Source: Companilactobacillus kimchiensis (GTDB lineage: Bacteria > Bacillota > Bacilli > Lactobacillales > Lactobacillaceae). Taken from it: a stretch of DNA of 64,000 nt. A program made the translations under genes and the position numbers. The stretch is from positions 1 through 64,000 of the forward strand of contig NZ_JQCF01000002.1 in the NCBI RefSeq assembly GCF_001438805.1, in the 5' to 3' direction. Shown here piece after piece: positions 55,664-64,000 of this stretch. Under the pieces are notes generated by a model. The model was not told where the DNA came from, did not search any database, and saw only the letters and a program-made list of their open reading frames with translations. How positions within the stretch are numbered: position 1 is the stretch's first letter; every line of letters begins with the position of its first letter.

Positions 55664-56569
55664 ATGGATGTAGAAAAGGTAATCCATCTAAAAACAGAAT
55701 CCCGTAATTCGAATACAACAAATATTGGAACAATGGATGGGTATGAGATTGCTGCTACCATTAATCGTGAAGATTTTAGTATTCCTAAGGCTATTAGTGA
55801 AGTAACTGATTCGATTGGTGAGGCAATCGAAAAAGCCTCCATTAAATATAACGATGGGGGACGACTAATTTATATTGGGGCGGGTACGTCCGGAAGATTA
55901 GGTGCCTTGGATGCGATTGAATTAACGCCAACCTACGGAGTACCACCAACAAGAGCTTTTGGGATTCTAGCAGGTGGACAAAAGGCCATGTTTGCCGCAG
56001 TTGAAGGTGCAGAGGATTCCAAGGAATTGGCTGTTGAGGATTTAAAACAAGTTAAGTTGAATAATAAAGACATTGTAATTAGCCTTTCAGCTAGTGGAAG
56101 GACGCCTTATGCTGTTTCAGCTATTGAATATGCTAAAAAGATTGGAGCATTGACCATTGCAGTAATTTGTAATAATGATAGTGAAATGTCACGAATAAGT
56201 GATATTGCTATTGCACCAATGGTTGGGCCAGAACCTATTTCTGGATCTACTAGAATGAAGGCTGGATCATCGCAAAAAATGGTTCTGAATATGATTTCTA
56301 CAGGGATAATGATCAAAGCAGGCTATGTTTATGAAAATTTGATGATAAATGTTCAGCCCACCAATGAAAAACTTATCGCTAGATCAATTAATATCATTGA
56401 GGAAATATTAAATATCAAACGAGAAGATGCAGAAAAGCTATTTAAGGATGCGCATAGAAATATTGCCATAGGTTTGGTCATGTTTAAACTAGATATAGAT
56501 TATGATTCGGCAAAGATAATATTTGAGGATAATAAAAGAAACATTCACAAGATTAAAGGCATTAGTTAA
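55664..56569 (+). CDS. murQ: N-acetylmuramic acid 6-phosphate etherase
   Basis: 301 residues. It converts MurNAc-6-P to GlcNAc-6-P plus lactate. DFSIPKAISEVTDSIGEAIE, GGRLIYIGAGTSGRLGALDA, ELTPTYGVPP, GAEDSKELAVEDL and PEPISGSTRMKAGSSQKMVL are the SIS-type MurQ signatures. It links cell-wall-derived amino sugar to glycolysis. It lies between the RpiR gene and a TauE-like gene. Confidence 0.95.
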   Translation: MDVEKVIHLKTESRNSNTTNIGTMDGYEIAATINREDFSIPKAISEVTDSIGEAIEKASIKYNDGGRLIYIGAGTSGRLGALDAIELTPTYGVPPTRAFGILAGGQKAMFAAVEGAEDSKELAVEDLKQVKLNNKDIVISLSASGRTPYAVSAIEYAKKIGALTIAVICNNDSEMSRISDIAIAPMVGPEPISGSTRMKAGSSQKMVLNMISTGIMIKAGYVYENLMINVQPTNEKLIARSINIIEEILNIKREDAEKLFKDAHRNIAIGLVMFKLDIDYDSAKIIFEDNKRNIHKIKGIS

Positions 56570-56597
56570 ACGAAGATAGTCGTTGAAATTTTAATAT

Positions 56598-56648
56598 TTG
56601 GCGCTCTGCTCATTTTTGAATTTAAATTCGATAATTAGGGTGCTTTTT
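56598..56648 (+). terminator. Probable terminator after murQ
   Basis: GGCGCTCT pairs (with G-U wobbles) to AGGGTGCT across a 30-nt loop, followed by T7. Weaker than others here. Confidence 0.5.
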
Positions 56649-56665
56649 TTATGGAGATTTATGCT

Positions 56666-57460
56666 ATGGGAAAAATAATTCTTTATGTTTTAGTTATCAT
56701 TTTTTCTAATACGATTGGTGCAATATCAGGTATGGGTGGTGGAGTCATCATTAAACCAGTTTTAGATGCGCTTAGTAATGAACCACTAGTAGCAATTAAT
56801 TTTTATTCAAGCCTGGCAGTATTCGTAATGTCAATTGTTTCGACGTTAAAAAATGCTAGAAAGGAAACAATTGATATTAATTGGATTGAAATACTTTATT
56901 TGTCGATTGGATCATTATTTGGTGGCAAACTTGGTGATTGGTTGTTTATGACCCTAGCTTCTGTGATAAAAAATGATAGCAAAGTTAATTTAATACAGAT
57001 TATTATCGTAGTAATCAGTTTGATTCTGGCACTGTTTTATTCCAAAAAAAGTGGATTACAATTCGATTCCAAAAAAAGGGCTGTTTTGTTTTTACTAAGT
57101 GGTGTATTTCTGGGGACACTTTCAACCTTTTTGGGAATTGGTGGTGGACCTATCAATGTTGCATTATTGATATTTTTATTTAATTTTGATGCTAAAAAGT
57201 CAGCCGTTTATTCAATTGCATCGATTTTCTTCTCTCAATTTATGAAGTTAGCATCAATGACTCCTAAACTTAGTTCATTGCCGTTGGACTTGAAATTAGT
57301 ACCATTTATAATCGTTTCTGCCATTTTAGGCGGTTATATTGGATCAACAATCAGTGGAACAGTTTCTAATAAATTTGTTCTTAAGTTATATCGAATAGTT
57401 GTTATTTTTGTAATTGGTTTGAATATATACAATGGTTTAGTCATTTTAAATATTCTTTAA
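56666..57460 (+). CDS. TauE/SafE family membrane transporter
   Basis: 264 residues with about eight hydrophobic helices. GAISGMGGGVIIKPVLDAL and GTLSTFLGIGGGPINVALLI are the two half-repeats of the TauE/SafE family, which exports sulfite, sulfoacetate or other small anions. The start at 56666 has GGAG 8 nt upstream; an ATG five codons earlier overlaps that site. It lies between murQ and the PL8 gene; a link to sulfated polysaccharide use is a hypothesis only. Confidence 0.85.
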   Translation: MGKIILYVLVIIFSNTIGAISGMGGGVIIKPVLDALSNEPLVAINFYSSLAVFVMSIVSTLKNARKETIDINWIEILYLSIGSLFGGKLGDWLFMTLASVIKNDSKVNLIQIIIVVISLILALFYSKKSGLQFDSKKRAVLFLLSGVFLGTLSTFLGIGGGPINVALLIFLFNFDAKKSAVYSIASIFFSQFMKLASMTPKLSSLPLDLKLVPFIIVSAILGGYIGSTISGTVSNKFVLKLYRIVVIFVIGLNIYNGLVILNIL

Positions 57461-57508
57461 AAACTACTATCTAGTATTTATAGGTAGAAATACAGAGAGG
57501 GTTTATTG

Positions 57509-60226
57509 ATGAAAACAAAATATATGTTATTAATAAGTGCAACGTTGTCAATATTGTCAATTCAAGCAACTAACGTTGATGCTACCACAGTAGATACGAG
57601 CAATAACACGGAGAATGAAAAGGTTCAATCAAACAATAATAAATTAGATGAACCCGCAAAAACCAACACACAGGAAGTAATTCAAAATAGCGATAATCAA
57701 ATATCAACTAATAATAATTTGAACACAGTAAGTAGTAACCAAAATGAAGATTTGAATAAAAATCAGCAAAACAATGTTCAGAATAGATCATTACAAACTG
57801 CATCTAGTTATTCTGTCAATAATTCAAAAATTAACCCAATTACTACGACTGATATTCAAGCTTCTAAGGTTACTAGAAATGATAATCAGTCAGCAGATAA
57901 GACACCTTTACAAACCAAATCAACTGATAATGATTCATATGATCAAATGTTACAGACTTGGAAAGATATGGTTGTAGGTGAGGATTATTACGATAGTTCA
58001 AATCATGCAATGAATGAAATTAGCTTTCAACAGGATGAACAGGTTACACAATTATGGAATAATATGAATAAAACTGGTGGTACTAAGGACAATTTATGGA
58101 GTGGTGCACAGGAATTGACTGCCTCGGCTAATGTGACGACCGATTATAGGAATTTACAGGCATTAGCAATAGCTACTGCTAATCCAGGTTCAAAGTATTA
58201 TCAAAATAAAACAATGATCAATGATGTTGTCACTGGTTTTAATTGGATGACTGAAAATAAATATAACGCTAATATTAAGGCTTATGGCAATTGGTGGGAT
58301 TGGGAGATAGGGTCACCAGAATTTATAAATAATATTGTAACAATAATGTATCCTTATCTAACAGAGGAACAAATCAAGGGTCCAATGGATGCAATTTCAA
58401 AGTTTGTTCCAGATCCCTATTTCTTTAGAGGTAGTGTTAACTCTAAGTCTAAAGGAGAGGTTACTGGTGCCAATCAAGTAGATATTAGTAAAGTGAAAAT
58501 TATTCAGGCCTTATTAGAAAAAGATGACGCTGGATTGAGAAAGGCTTTGTCTGCATTGGATCGTGTTTTCCCTATAGTTAATAATGGTGAAGGCTTTTAT
58601 GCTGATGGATCGTTCATTCAACATGAAAATGTGGGGTATAACGGATCGTATGGTAATGTATTAATGGATGGAGTTTCTCAATTGATTTCAGTAGTTCAAG
58701 GTACACCTTACGCTTTGAGTAATGAGTCAATGGAATCAGTTAACTTTTGGATAGATAAGGGATTTTCCCCATTTATTTATAAAGGCAATACGATGGATTA
58801 TGTTAGAGGTCGTGCCATTTCTAGAGGAGTTTTCCAATCCAATGTGTCGGCCGATGATTTAATAGCATCAATCGTAAGAGTTACGGATACTTTGCCAAAG
58901 GCTGAAAAAATGAAATATCAAAGCTTGATAAAGTATTGGTTAAGTTTTGGAAGTAATTATGATACATATATCAAACAAGTTACCAATTATCGTGACATTG
59001 CTCTGATTGAAAAGATAATGAATGACGATGCAATTGTGGCAAATGATTATCAACCAGATGTACTGACTAATTTTTCAGTAATGGATAAAATACTTTTGAA
59101 AAACAGTACAAAGGATTATGCAGTGGCAATCAATCTGTCATCAAAACGAATAAAACGTTATGAATCACTTAATAGTGAGAATATTCATGGTTGGTATACT
59201 GGTGATGGAATGCTATATATTTATAATAATGATTTAAATCAGTTTAATGATGATTATTGGGCAACTGTTGATCCATATAAAATGCCAGGTACAACTGAAA
59301 CAGATGCAATTCAAAAGGATGGTTCAGGCGCAAAAGCAGCATCAACAAGTTTTGTTGGTGGTTCTACCATTGGGAATATTGGATCCATAGGAAATGTTGG
59401 TTCTATTGCAATGGACTTTAGTAATAATGATGGTAATTTATTTGCCCACAAGTCATGGTTCATTACTAAGGATTCAGTAGTTTCTTTGGGAAGTTCAATT
59501 AAAAATAAATCAAAATTCAATGCACGTACGATTATTGATAATCGCAAGCTATCAAATGACGCACAATTTACTGTGTATGTTAACGGAAAAGTATTTGATC
59601 CTAAACTGAATCAGGCTAATCAATTAAATGATGTAAAATCAATCTTTTTAGAATCTAGTAAGCCAGGTGAATCAATGGGGTATAAATTTTTAACTCCACA
59701 GAATATTAATCTTGATTTGGTCGAACGTAAAGGTGCATGGTCAGAAATTAATAAAGCACAGAGTGAAAATGAATATCTGAGAAAGTATTTGGAAATTTAT
59801 AAAAATCATGTAGATGATAATGATACTTATAATTATGTAACATATCCTAATACAAACTTTAACGAATTTAATATGTCGATTAATCCGTCAATTATTAAAA
59901 ATGATGATGTTGCACAGGCGGTAAGTTTTGATAATAATATTGGAGTTAATATTTTCAAGAAAAGTGAAGTTAAAATAATGGATATGGAATTTGATAATCC
60001 AATTTCGGTAACAAGAATAAATAATGGTAATCAAGTATTATTTGGAATTGCTGATCCAAGTCAAGATAAAGAAGCTAAGTCGTCATTTAGAGTTAAAGAT
60101 AATGGTTATAAACTGATGTCTATGGCTACTGGTATGAAAGTTAAGTTAATTAATGGTTATTGGAACATATCATTAGGCGAAAATAACCAAGATGGTAAAA
60201 CATATTATGTATCGTTTAGTAAGTAA
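57509..60226 (+). CDS. Secreted polysaccharide lyase family 8 (hyaluronate/chondroitin-lyase type)
   Basis: 905 residues. Signal peptide residues 1-25, cleavage after NVDA likely; then a Gln/Asn/Ser-rich linker to about residue 120. The PL8 alpha-toroid domain starts around residue 140, with NWWDWEIGSPEFINNIVTIM (catalytic Asn region). GFYADGSFIQHENVGYNGSY holds the catalytic His and Tyr, and MDYVRGRAISR the Arg. A central and C-terminal beta-sandwich follow. PL8 enzymes cleave uronic-acid polysaccharides by beta-elimination. No LPxTG or other anchor is seen, so it is probably released. AGAGAGGG precedes the ATG. It shares the region with PTS and murQ genes. Confidence 0.88.
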   Translation: MKTKYMLLISATLSILSIQATNVDATTVDTSNNTENEKVQSNNNKLDEPAKTNTQEVIQNSDNQISTNNNLNTVSSNQNEDLNKNQQNNVQNRSLQTASSYSVNNSKINPITTTDIQASKVTRNDNQSADKTPLQTKSTDNDSYDQMLQTWKDMVVGEDYYDSSNHAMNEISFQQDEQVTQLWNNMNKTGGTKDNLWSGAQELTASANVTTDYRNLQALAIATANPGSKYYQNKTMINDVVTGFNWMTENKYNANIKAYGNWWDWEIGSPEFINNIVTIMYPYLTEEQIKGPMDAISKFVPDPYFFRGSVNSKSKGEVTGANQVDISKVKIIQALLEKDDAGLRKALSALDRVFPIVNNGEGFYADGSFIQHENVGYNGSYGNVLMDGVSQLISVVQGTPYALSNESMESVNFWIDKGFSPFIYKGNTMDYVRGRAISRGVFQSNVSADDLIASIVRVTDTLPKAEKMKYQSLIKYWLSFGSNYDTYIKQVTNYRDIALIEKIMNDDAIVANDYQPDVLTNFSVMDKILLKNSTKDYAVAINLSSKRIKRYESLNSENIHGWYTGDGMLYIYNNDLNQFNDDYWATVDPYKMPGTTETDAIQKDGSGAKAASTSFVGGSTIGNIGSIGNVGSIAMDFSNNDGNLFAHKSWFITKDSVVSLGSSIKNKSKFNARTIIDNRKLSNDAQFTVYVNGKVFDPKLNQANQLNDVKSIFLESSKPGESMGYKFLTPQNINLDLVERKGAWSEINKAQSENEYLRKYLEIYKNHVDDNDTYNYVTYPNTNFNEFNMSINPSIIKNDDVAQAVSFDNNIGVNIFKKSEVKIMDMEFDNPISVTRINNGNQVLFGIADPSQDKEAKSSFRVKDNGYKLMSMATGMKVKLINGYWNISLGENNQDGKTYYVSFSK

Positions 60227-60232
60227 TAATCA

Positions 60233-60268
60233 AAAACACTGAATCTATTTTGGTTCAGTGTTTTTTTT
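60233..60268 (+). terminator. Terminator of the PL8 lyase gene
   Basis: AAACACTGAA/TTCAGTGTTT stem with a 10-nt loop and T8. Confidence 0.92.
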
Positions 60269-60344
60269 GATTGAATTTAAAAATCAATGATATAATTTTT
60301 ATTATAAAATTATTTATATAGACACATGGCTTAAGGGGATAGAT

Positions 60345-61718
60345 ATGAAGAAAGTTATAAAAGTTTTAGGGGTAATATTATTATGCTGCCTTATTTTAGT
60401 AGGATGTAGTCAAAAAAGCTCGACTGATAATAAAGGGGATTTAGTAATTAAAAATAACAGTTTTTCGGGAAAATTTGTTACTTCTGACGATAATAAAATG
60501 CAAACAATGTCGGTACACTTTACTAATGACAATAGGGCAGTTGTAGCGACAAGTTGGTATTCTGGTGAAGAACATTTGTGGATGAGAGAGGTCATGTCAG
60601 GAGATTATACGATTAGCAAAAGGAAGATTTTGATTCAAGTCAAAAAGGCTATGGATGAGGGATTTGTAACTAAAAAGGACATGAATAACAATGCTATTCC
60701 TACCAAGATGGTTAAAACAGTTGTTAAGAATCCCAATCTGGAATTGAAGATTCAGAAAAAATATTTGATGAGCAATTCAACAAATAAACTACGACCAACT
60801 ACTAAAGTGAAAATCAACGATTATAATAGTTTTCTTAATAATGATCAAAAAAGATATGATCATAAATATGCTAAGTTATCTAGGCGTAGTTTTATGAGTC
60901 CAGCAACCGATTTGATGGGAAACGGGATTGCTTTTAAAGGCAGTAACTTTATTTGGAAGTATGGTGGGTCTTCAGATTATAATAATGGATTGGACCAGGG
61001 CGGAAGTTTAGCTGTTTTTACGGGGACGTACAAACTTGAAAATCAAAAGCTGACCCTATTTGTTTATGAGAAAACAAATCTATACGAAGGTACAATTTTT
61101 AATTTAGGTAAAAAACATTATCAAAGTTATATTGCTGCAAACTCTTTGCCGAATAAGTTTGTATTTAAATTTACTAAGAATAACAAATTACATTTATTGA
61201 CGAACAGCCAATATTTAACGATGACTGATATGTTAGATTATGGAACTGTCACGGGTACGCCTAATTATGATGAATGGATTAAAAAATATAATGTCGGTAC
61301 CATTGAATCAACAATGCAACAAAGCGATTTATCAAATATAGTTGATACTAATTCTGATTCAGATAATGCTAAGGAACATAATCGTGGAATTTCAGTAAAA
61401 GATTCAGATGATGATTCGGATTTTAAATTTTATCTAGATTCGGCCGATGATTTTGAAAGTTTTCTAGCTGATCAAAATATGATTGATCTCGATTCGGACC
61501 GTGAGTATCATGTCGAAGAAGGGAATGGTCATAACTTCGAAATAAGTGATTCTGATAGAACTGTCTCAGCAAAATATCAAGTTTCTTGGGATGTTGATGA
61601 CGGCTCAATTACGCACATTATCATTTTAGGTAATGATGGCAAAGTTTATGAAGCTAACAGTGGTGAAGAAATGACCTTAGATACTGACGCAACTGATGCA
61701 TATAATAATTTGGAATAA
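60345..61718 (+). CDS. Lipoprotein of unknown function
   Basis: 457 residues. Signal peptide residues 1-20 ending with the lipobox LILVGC, so Cys21 would be lipid-modified. Two beta-rich segments follow (about 30-105 and 190-270). The last 130 residues are strongly acidic (Asp-rich, SDDDSDFKFYLDSADD). No catalytic motif recognised. It follows the PL8 gene after a terminator and with its own upstream spacing, so a functional link is only suggested by position. Confidence 0.75.
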   Translation: MKKVIKVLGVILLCCLILVGCSQKSSTDNKGDLVIKNNSFSGKFVTSDDNKMQTMSVHFTNDNRAVVATSWYSGEEHLWMREVMSGDYTISKRKILIQVKKAMDEGFVTKKDMNNNAIPTKMVKTVVKNPNLELKIQKKYLMSNSTNKLRPTTKVKINDYNSFLNNDQKRYDHKYAKLSRRSFMSPATDLMGNGIAFKGSNFIWKYGGSSDYNNGLDQGGSLAVFTGTYKLENQKLTLFVYEKTNLYEGTIFNLGKKHYQSYIAANSLPNKFVFKFTKNNKLHLLTNSQYLTMTDMLDYGTVTGTPNYDEWIKKYNVGTIESTMQQSDLSNIVDTNSDSDNAKEHNRGISVKDSDDDSDFKFYLDSADDFESFLADQNMIDLDSDREYHVEEGNGHNFEISDSDRTVSAKYQVSWDVDDGSITHIIILGNDGKVYEANSGEEMTLDTDATDAYNNLE

Positions 61719-61721
61719 AGT

Positions 61722-61762
61722 AAAAATGCTTAATCACTTTTCTGAGTGATTAAGCATTTTTT
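61722..61762. terminator. Bidirectional terminator
   Basis: AAAATGCTTAATCACT/AGTGATTAAGCATTTT stem with a 6-nt loop between convergent genes. Confidence 0.92.
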
Positions 61763-61772
61763 GTTAAGTGAA

Positions 61773-62378
61773 TTAAATATTGTCTAAACGTCCGTAATAT
61801 TTCAAGTAGGAATGTCCACTGGGTTTGATTTCGAGTTTGGTGACACTGGCATTGTCTGGTTCAACAATATCGGTAATATCGGGAGTATTGGTTACGAGTT
61901 TAACGAACGAGCGTGTGATAAAACCATGACAGACGACCATGATTTTTTTACCACCTTTTTTAGCCATATCAGTCAAAAAATCGTTGATTCTTTGATAAAC
62001 GTGATCATAGGATTCACCATTAACAGCATATTTGATGTAGTTTTCGGCAATATAATTATTTTCATCAAATCCATCGGGATGTTCGGCTTTAGTTTTATCG
62101 GCAGGAAGTCCGTCCCAAGAACCATAATTAATTTCTTTGAGTCGATTGTCAATATTGATTTTATGAGTTTGCTGATTTAATATTTCGGCCGTTTGATAGG
62201 CACGTTTTAAAGGGCTTGAAAAAATTTCATCAAATTGTTCAATATTAATATAATTCTTCAGATATTCAACTTGTGTTTGGCCACGTTTGTTTAGGTCTAG
62301 ATCAGTTGCAGAGCCATTGATTTTCCCCTCATAGTTAGTGTCAGTTTCACCATGTCTTACAATATATATTTCAACCAT
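61773..62378 (-). CDS. Histidine phosphatase (phosphoglycerate mutase-like)
   Basis: 201 residues from the ATG after GAGGTG. IYIVRHGETDTNYEGKINGS contains the catalytic RHGE motif, FSSPLKRAYQTAEIL the second arginine, and VVCHGFITRSFVK the second catalytic His. It belongs to the broad-specificity phosphatase/alpha-ribazole phosphatase type; substrate unknown. It differs from the RHS-type paralogue at 24.8 kb in having the canonical RHG. Confidence 0.9.
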   Translation of the reverse strand: MVEIYIVRHGETDTNYEGKINGSATDLDLNKRGQTQVEYLKNYINIEQFDEIFSSPLKRAYQTAEILNQQTHKINIDNRLKEINYGSWDGLPADKTKAEHPDGFDENNYIAENYIKYAVNGESYDHVYQRINDFLTDMAKKGGKKIMVVCHGFITRSFVKLVTNTPDITDIVEPDNASVTKLEIKPSGHSYLKYYGRLDNI

Positions 62379-62574
62379 AGTACACCTCAATTATTTTTAG
62401 TTATTACTCTTACATTTTACAGTTATTTGATGATTAAATGTTTTTTATTAAGAGAAAAAATTCATCAGAACGATATCAGGACTAATCAGAACTATATTCC
62501 GATAAAAAAAGTTATGTAACCTAAGGAGTAAATCGAATACTTAATCCGATTATAAAAAGGGCACTTGATTAAAT

Positions 62575-63045
62575 TTAAAGCTGTTCAATTATTTCATCAG
62601 CAATATTTTCAGCGGATTTATCCGAACTGTCATATTTGATGGTTGATAAACCTTGAAATTTCAATAAATGATCCAATGTTGCTTGAATTTCAGTAGGTTC
62701 TTTATCGACAATTAGGTTTTTCATTGATGGTAGTAGTGAAATTGGAATGGTCTTTACATTTTTCAAGTTTAAATCGGCCGTAATATCATCAATTGTTTTT
62801 TGTTCATCTAGGAGCCAGTAGAAGATAATATGATCGATTTGAGAATTATTTATGAATGAATTTAAGATAAACTGTATATTCGTTAAAATCATTTTTTTAT
62901 TTTCATAATTGACTGTTAGGGGAGAGAGCTGCCACAACCAATCGCCATTTAAGATTGCTGAATTAGGTAATTTTAGAGTTAAAGCGTGTGCCAATGTGGA
63001 TTTTCCAGCACCAGTAGGGCCACCAATCATAATTAGTTTTTTCAT
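62575..63045 (-). CDS. Small P-loop kinase-like protein
   Basis: 156 residues. Walker A GGPTGAGKSTLAHAL at residues 8-22; LNGDWLWQ after it resembles the substrate loop of nucleotide or small-molecule kinases. No further signature is recognised. Upstream on its strand lies one copy of the GTTTTACGAAAAC palindrome (63074-63086). Confidence 0.72.
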   Translation of the reverse strand: MKKLIMIGGPTGAGKSTLAHALTLKLPNSAILNGDWLWQLSPLTVNYENKKMILTNIQFILNSFINNSQIDHIIFYWLLDEQKTIDDITADLNLKNVKTIPISLLPSMKNLIVDKEPTEIQATLDHLLKFQGLSTIKYDSSDKSAENIADEIIEQL

Positions 63046-63073
63046 GTTATTAGCTTCTTTCGTGTATATAAAT

Positions 63074-63086
63074 GTTTTACGAAAAC
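63074..63086. promoter_or_regulatory. GTTTTACGAAAAC palindrome, copy 1
   Basis: GTTTT-ACG-AAAAC, 29 bp upstream of the P-loop kinase start. An identical 13-mer occurs upstream of the DUF2075 gene. Candidate operator of an unidentified regulator. Confidence 0.5.
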
Positions 63087-63220
63087 TTTATTTAATAAAA
63101 ACAAAAATAAAATCTAACCTAAGTATAAGCAATGTTTTCAATAAAATCCTAGTGAATTGATATTATGGAAAGATAGTTTTGGTATAATAATGATATTAAA
63201 ATGTAGTTAGGAGAATTATT

Positions 63221-63409
63221 ATGCCATTAGTACACATTGATTTAATTGCTGGCCGTTCAGAAGAACAATTAAGAGGTATGGTCAAGGATGTAACTGCAGC
63301 CATTGTTAAGAATACAGGCGCTCCAGCTGAACATGTTCACGTTGTTTTGAATGAAATGGCTAAAGAACACTATGCTGTTGGTGGGGTTTTAAAAAGCGAC
63401 GAAAAATAA
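63221..63409 (+). CDS. 4-oxalocrotonate tautomerase family protein
   Basis: 62 residues, the standard size. MPLVHIDLIAGRSEEQ: Pro at position 2 becomes the N-terminal catalytic Pro after Met removal, and Arg12 fits the family. In lactic acid bacteria the physiological substrate is unknown. GTTAGGAG precedes the ATG. It is monocistronic with a terminator. Confidence 0.92.
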   Translation: MPLVHIDLIAGRSEEQLRGMVKDVTAAIVKNTGAPAEHVHVVLNEMAKEHYAVGGVLKSDEK

Positions 63410-63410
63410 T

Positions 63411-63432
63411 TGAAGCCGATAGGCTTTTTTTT
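63411..63432 (+). terminator. Terminator of the tautomerase gene
   Basis: AAGCC/GGCTT stem with a GATA tetraloop and T8. Confidence 0.88.
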
Positions 63433-63461
63433 ATTGGATCAGTAGCAGGCTTTAGTAATAA

Positions 63462-63484
63462 TATATGTTTTACGAAAACATATA
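63462..63484. promoter_or_regulatory. GTTTTACGAAAAC palindrome, copy 2 (extended)
   Basis: TATATGTTTT-ACG-AAAACATATA: a 10-bp-arm palindrome centred on ACG, about 75 bp before the DUF2075 start. The inner 13 bp equal copy 1. Confidence 0.6.
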
Positions 63485-63558
63485 AAAACAAACAAAAAAA
63501 ACATGAAACTACAACTGATACAATATTCACAGCAAAACTTAGTTTGGAGATAAAAAAT

Positions 63559-64000
63559 ATGTTAGAATCAGTTTTTCCCAATAAGGACCTAACAAAAGAA
63601 CAACAGGAGATTTTTGATAAAATTCTATCTTTTAGTACACAGGGATTAATCAACAAACAAAAATCAGTTTTTCAATTAAATGGTGATGCTGGTACTGGAA
63701 AAAGTGTTATTTTAACAAAACTATTTCTAGCACTTGAAAAAGATGCTCAAAAGGATTCATTGGATAATTATTTTTTAGTCAATCATCCAGAACTATTAAA
63801 AGTTTATCGGGAGAACGCTGGGCAGTTTGATAGTCTGCGTAAAAATCGGTTTCTACGTCCAACAACTTTTATCAATCGACTCCATAAATTAAATAAAACA
63901 GCTGATGTTGTTGTAATTGATGAAGCACATTTACTGTTAAGTGAAAGTGACCATTATAATAATTTCACACAGAAAAACCAATTAGAAGAAATTATTAAAC
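63559..64000 (+). CDS. DUF2075 ATPase, 5' part (runs off the window)
   Basis: At least 147 residues; the gene continues past the right edge. Walker A FQLNGDAGTGKSVILTKL near residue 46, and Walker B ADVVVIDEAHLLLSESDHYN near residue 120. This is the N-terminal part of the DUF2075 helicase-like ATPases found in Firmicutes, often near mobile or defence genes. GGAG lies 7 nt before the ATG. Confidence 0.85.
   Translation, partial: MLESVFPNKDLTKEQQEIFDKILSFSTQGLINKQKSVFQLNGDAGTGKSVILTKLFLALEKDAQKDSLDNYFLVNHPELLKVYRENAGQFDSLRKNRFLRPTTFINRLHKLNKTADVVVIDEAHLLLSESDHYNNFTQKNQLEEIIK

Noticed and set aside
1-64000. CRISPR array, tRNA or rRNA genes
   Set aside because: No regularly spaced repeats and no rRNA or tRNA sequence were recognised by eye; tRNAscan-SE or a CRISPR finder would be decisive.

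Overview
The window is AT-rich DNA from a low-GC Gram-positive bacterium. AGGAGG-type ribosome binding sites, T-box leaders on hisS-aspS and glyQS, the dnaG-rpoD operon, two-subunit GlyRS, and an S-layer-associated (SLAP) domain remnant all point to Lactobacillaceae. Protein character suggests the Companilactobacillus/farciminis side of the family; that genus-level placement is inference from memory, not a search.

Layout. 1-5 kb is an accessory region. It has a short membrane protein, an unexplained GC-elevated non-coding stretch (about 310-776), a YhgE/Pip-like permease divergent from a TetR regulator, a DUF915-type hydrolase, and a DUF4260 membrane protein divergent from a MerR regulator. 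5.1-14.9 kb is a defence-type island. It holds a two-gene DUF3800 plus Abi_C unit, an FRG-domain protein, a second DUF3800 protein, a winged-HTH-like/coiled-coil protein and an intact Fic protein. Among them are decayed genes: a deleted second fic copy, an AbiTii gene with an in-frame stop, and a nuclease with a stop and a frameshift. The left edge of the island carries a cluster of TGTACTTTA repeats and an orphan YajC-like peptide.

15-25 kb is housekeeping: an M20 deacylase, YbaK, several small proteins, prmA-rsmE, rel (RSH), dtd and a HAD hydrolase. An IS110-family element with a roughly 250-nt left non-coding end (candidate bridge RNA) lies at 25.3-26.8 kb. It is followed by a cell-wall amidase, hisS-aspS under a compact T-box, isochorismatase/Lrp, msrB-msrA, a YitT membrane protein, a SLAP pseudogene, nfo, the PPDK regulatory protein, rpsU, phoH-ybeY-cdd-era-recO (dgkA is absent from its usual place), T-box-glyQ-glyS, dnaG-rpoD with a promoter-proximal terminator-like leader, cfa, trmK-Nif3 and pepT.

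52.6-61.7 kb is a carbohydrate locus with a clear promoter overlapped downstream by a cre-like site: mannose-family PTS EIIC-EIID-EIIB, an RpiR/MurR regulator, murQ, a TauE/SafE transporter, a large secreted PL8 polysaccharide lyase and a lipoprotein. It reads as an extracellular-polysaccharide or amino-sugar scavenging unit whose substrate is unresolved. The right end holds a histidine phosphatase, a small P-loop kinase-like protein, a 4-OT tautomerase and the start of a DUF2075 ATPase. The kinase-like and DUF2075 genes share a GTTTTACGAAAAC palindrome upstream.

The best candidates for something undescribed are the DUF3800/Abi_C pair in the island, the PL8/PTS/MurQ/TauE combination, the unexplained non-coding region near 310-776, and the duplicated GTTTTACGAAAAC palindrome. 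All domain calls are by eye from motifs; no search was run.
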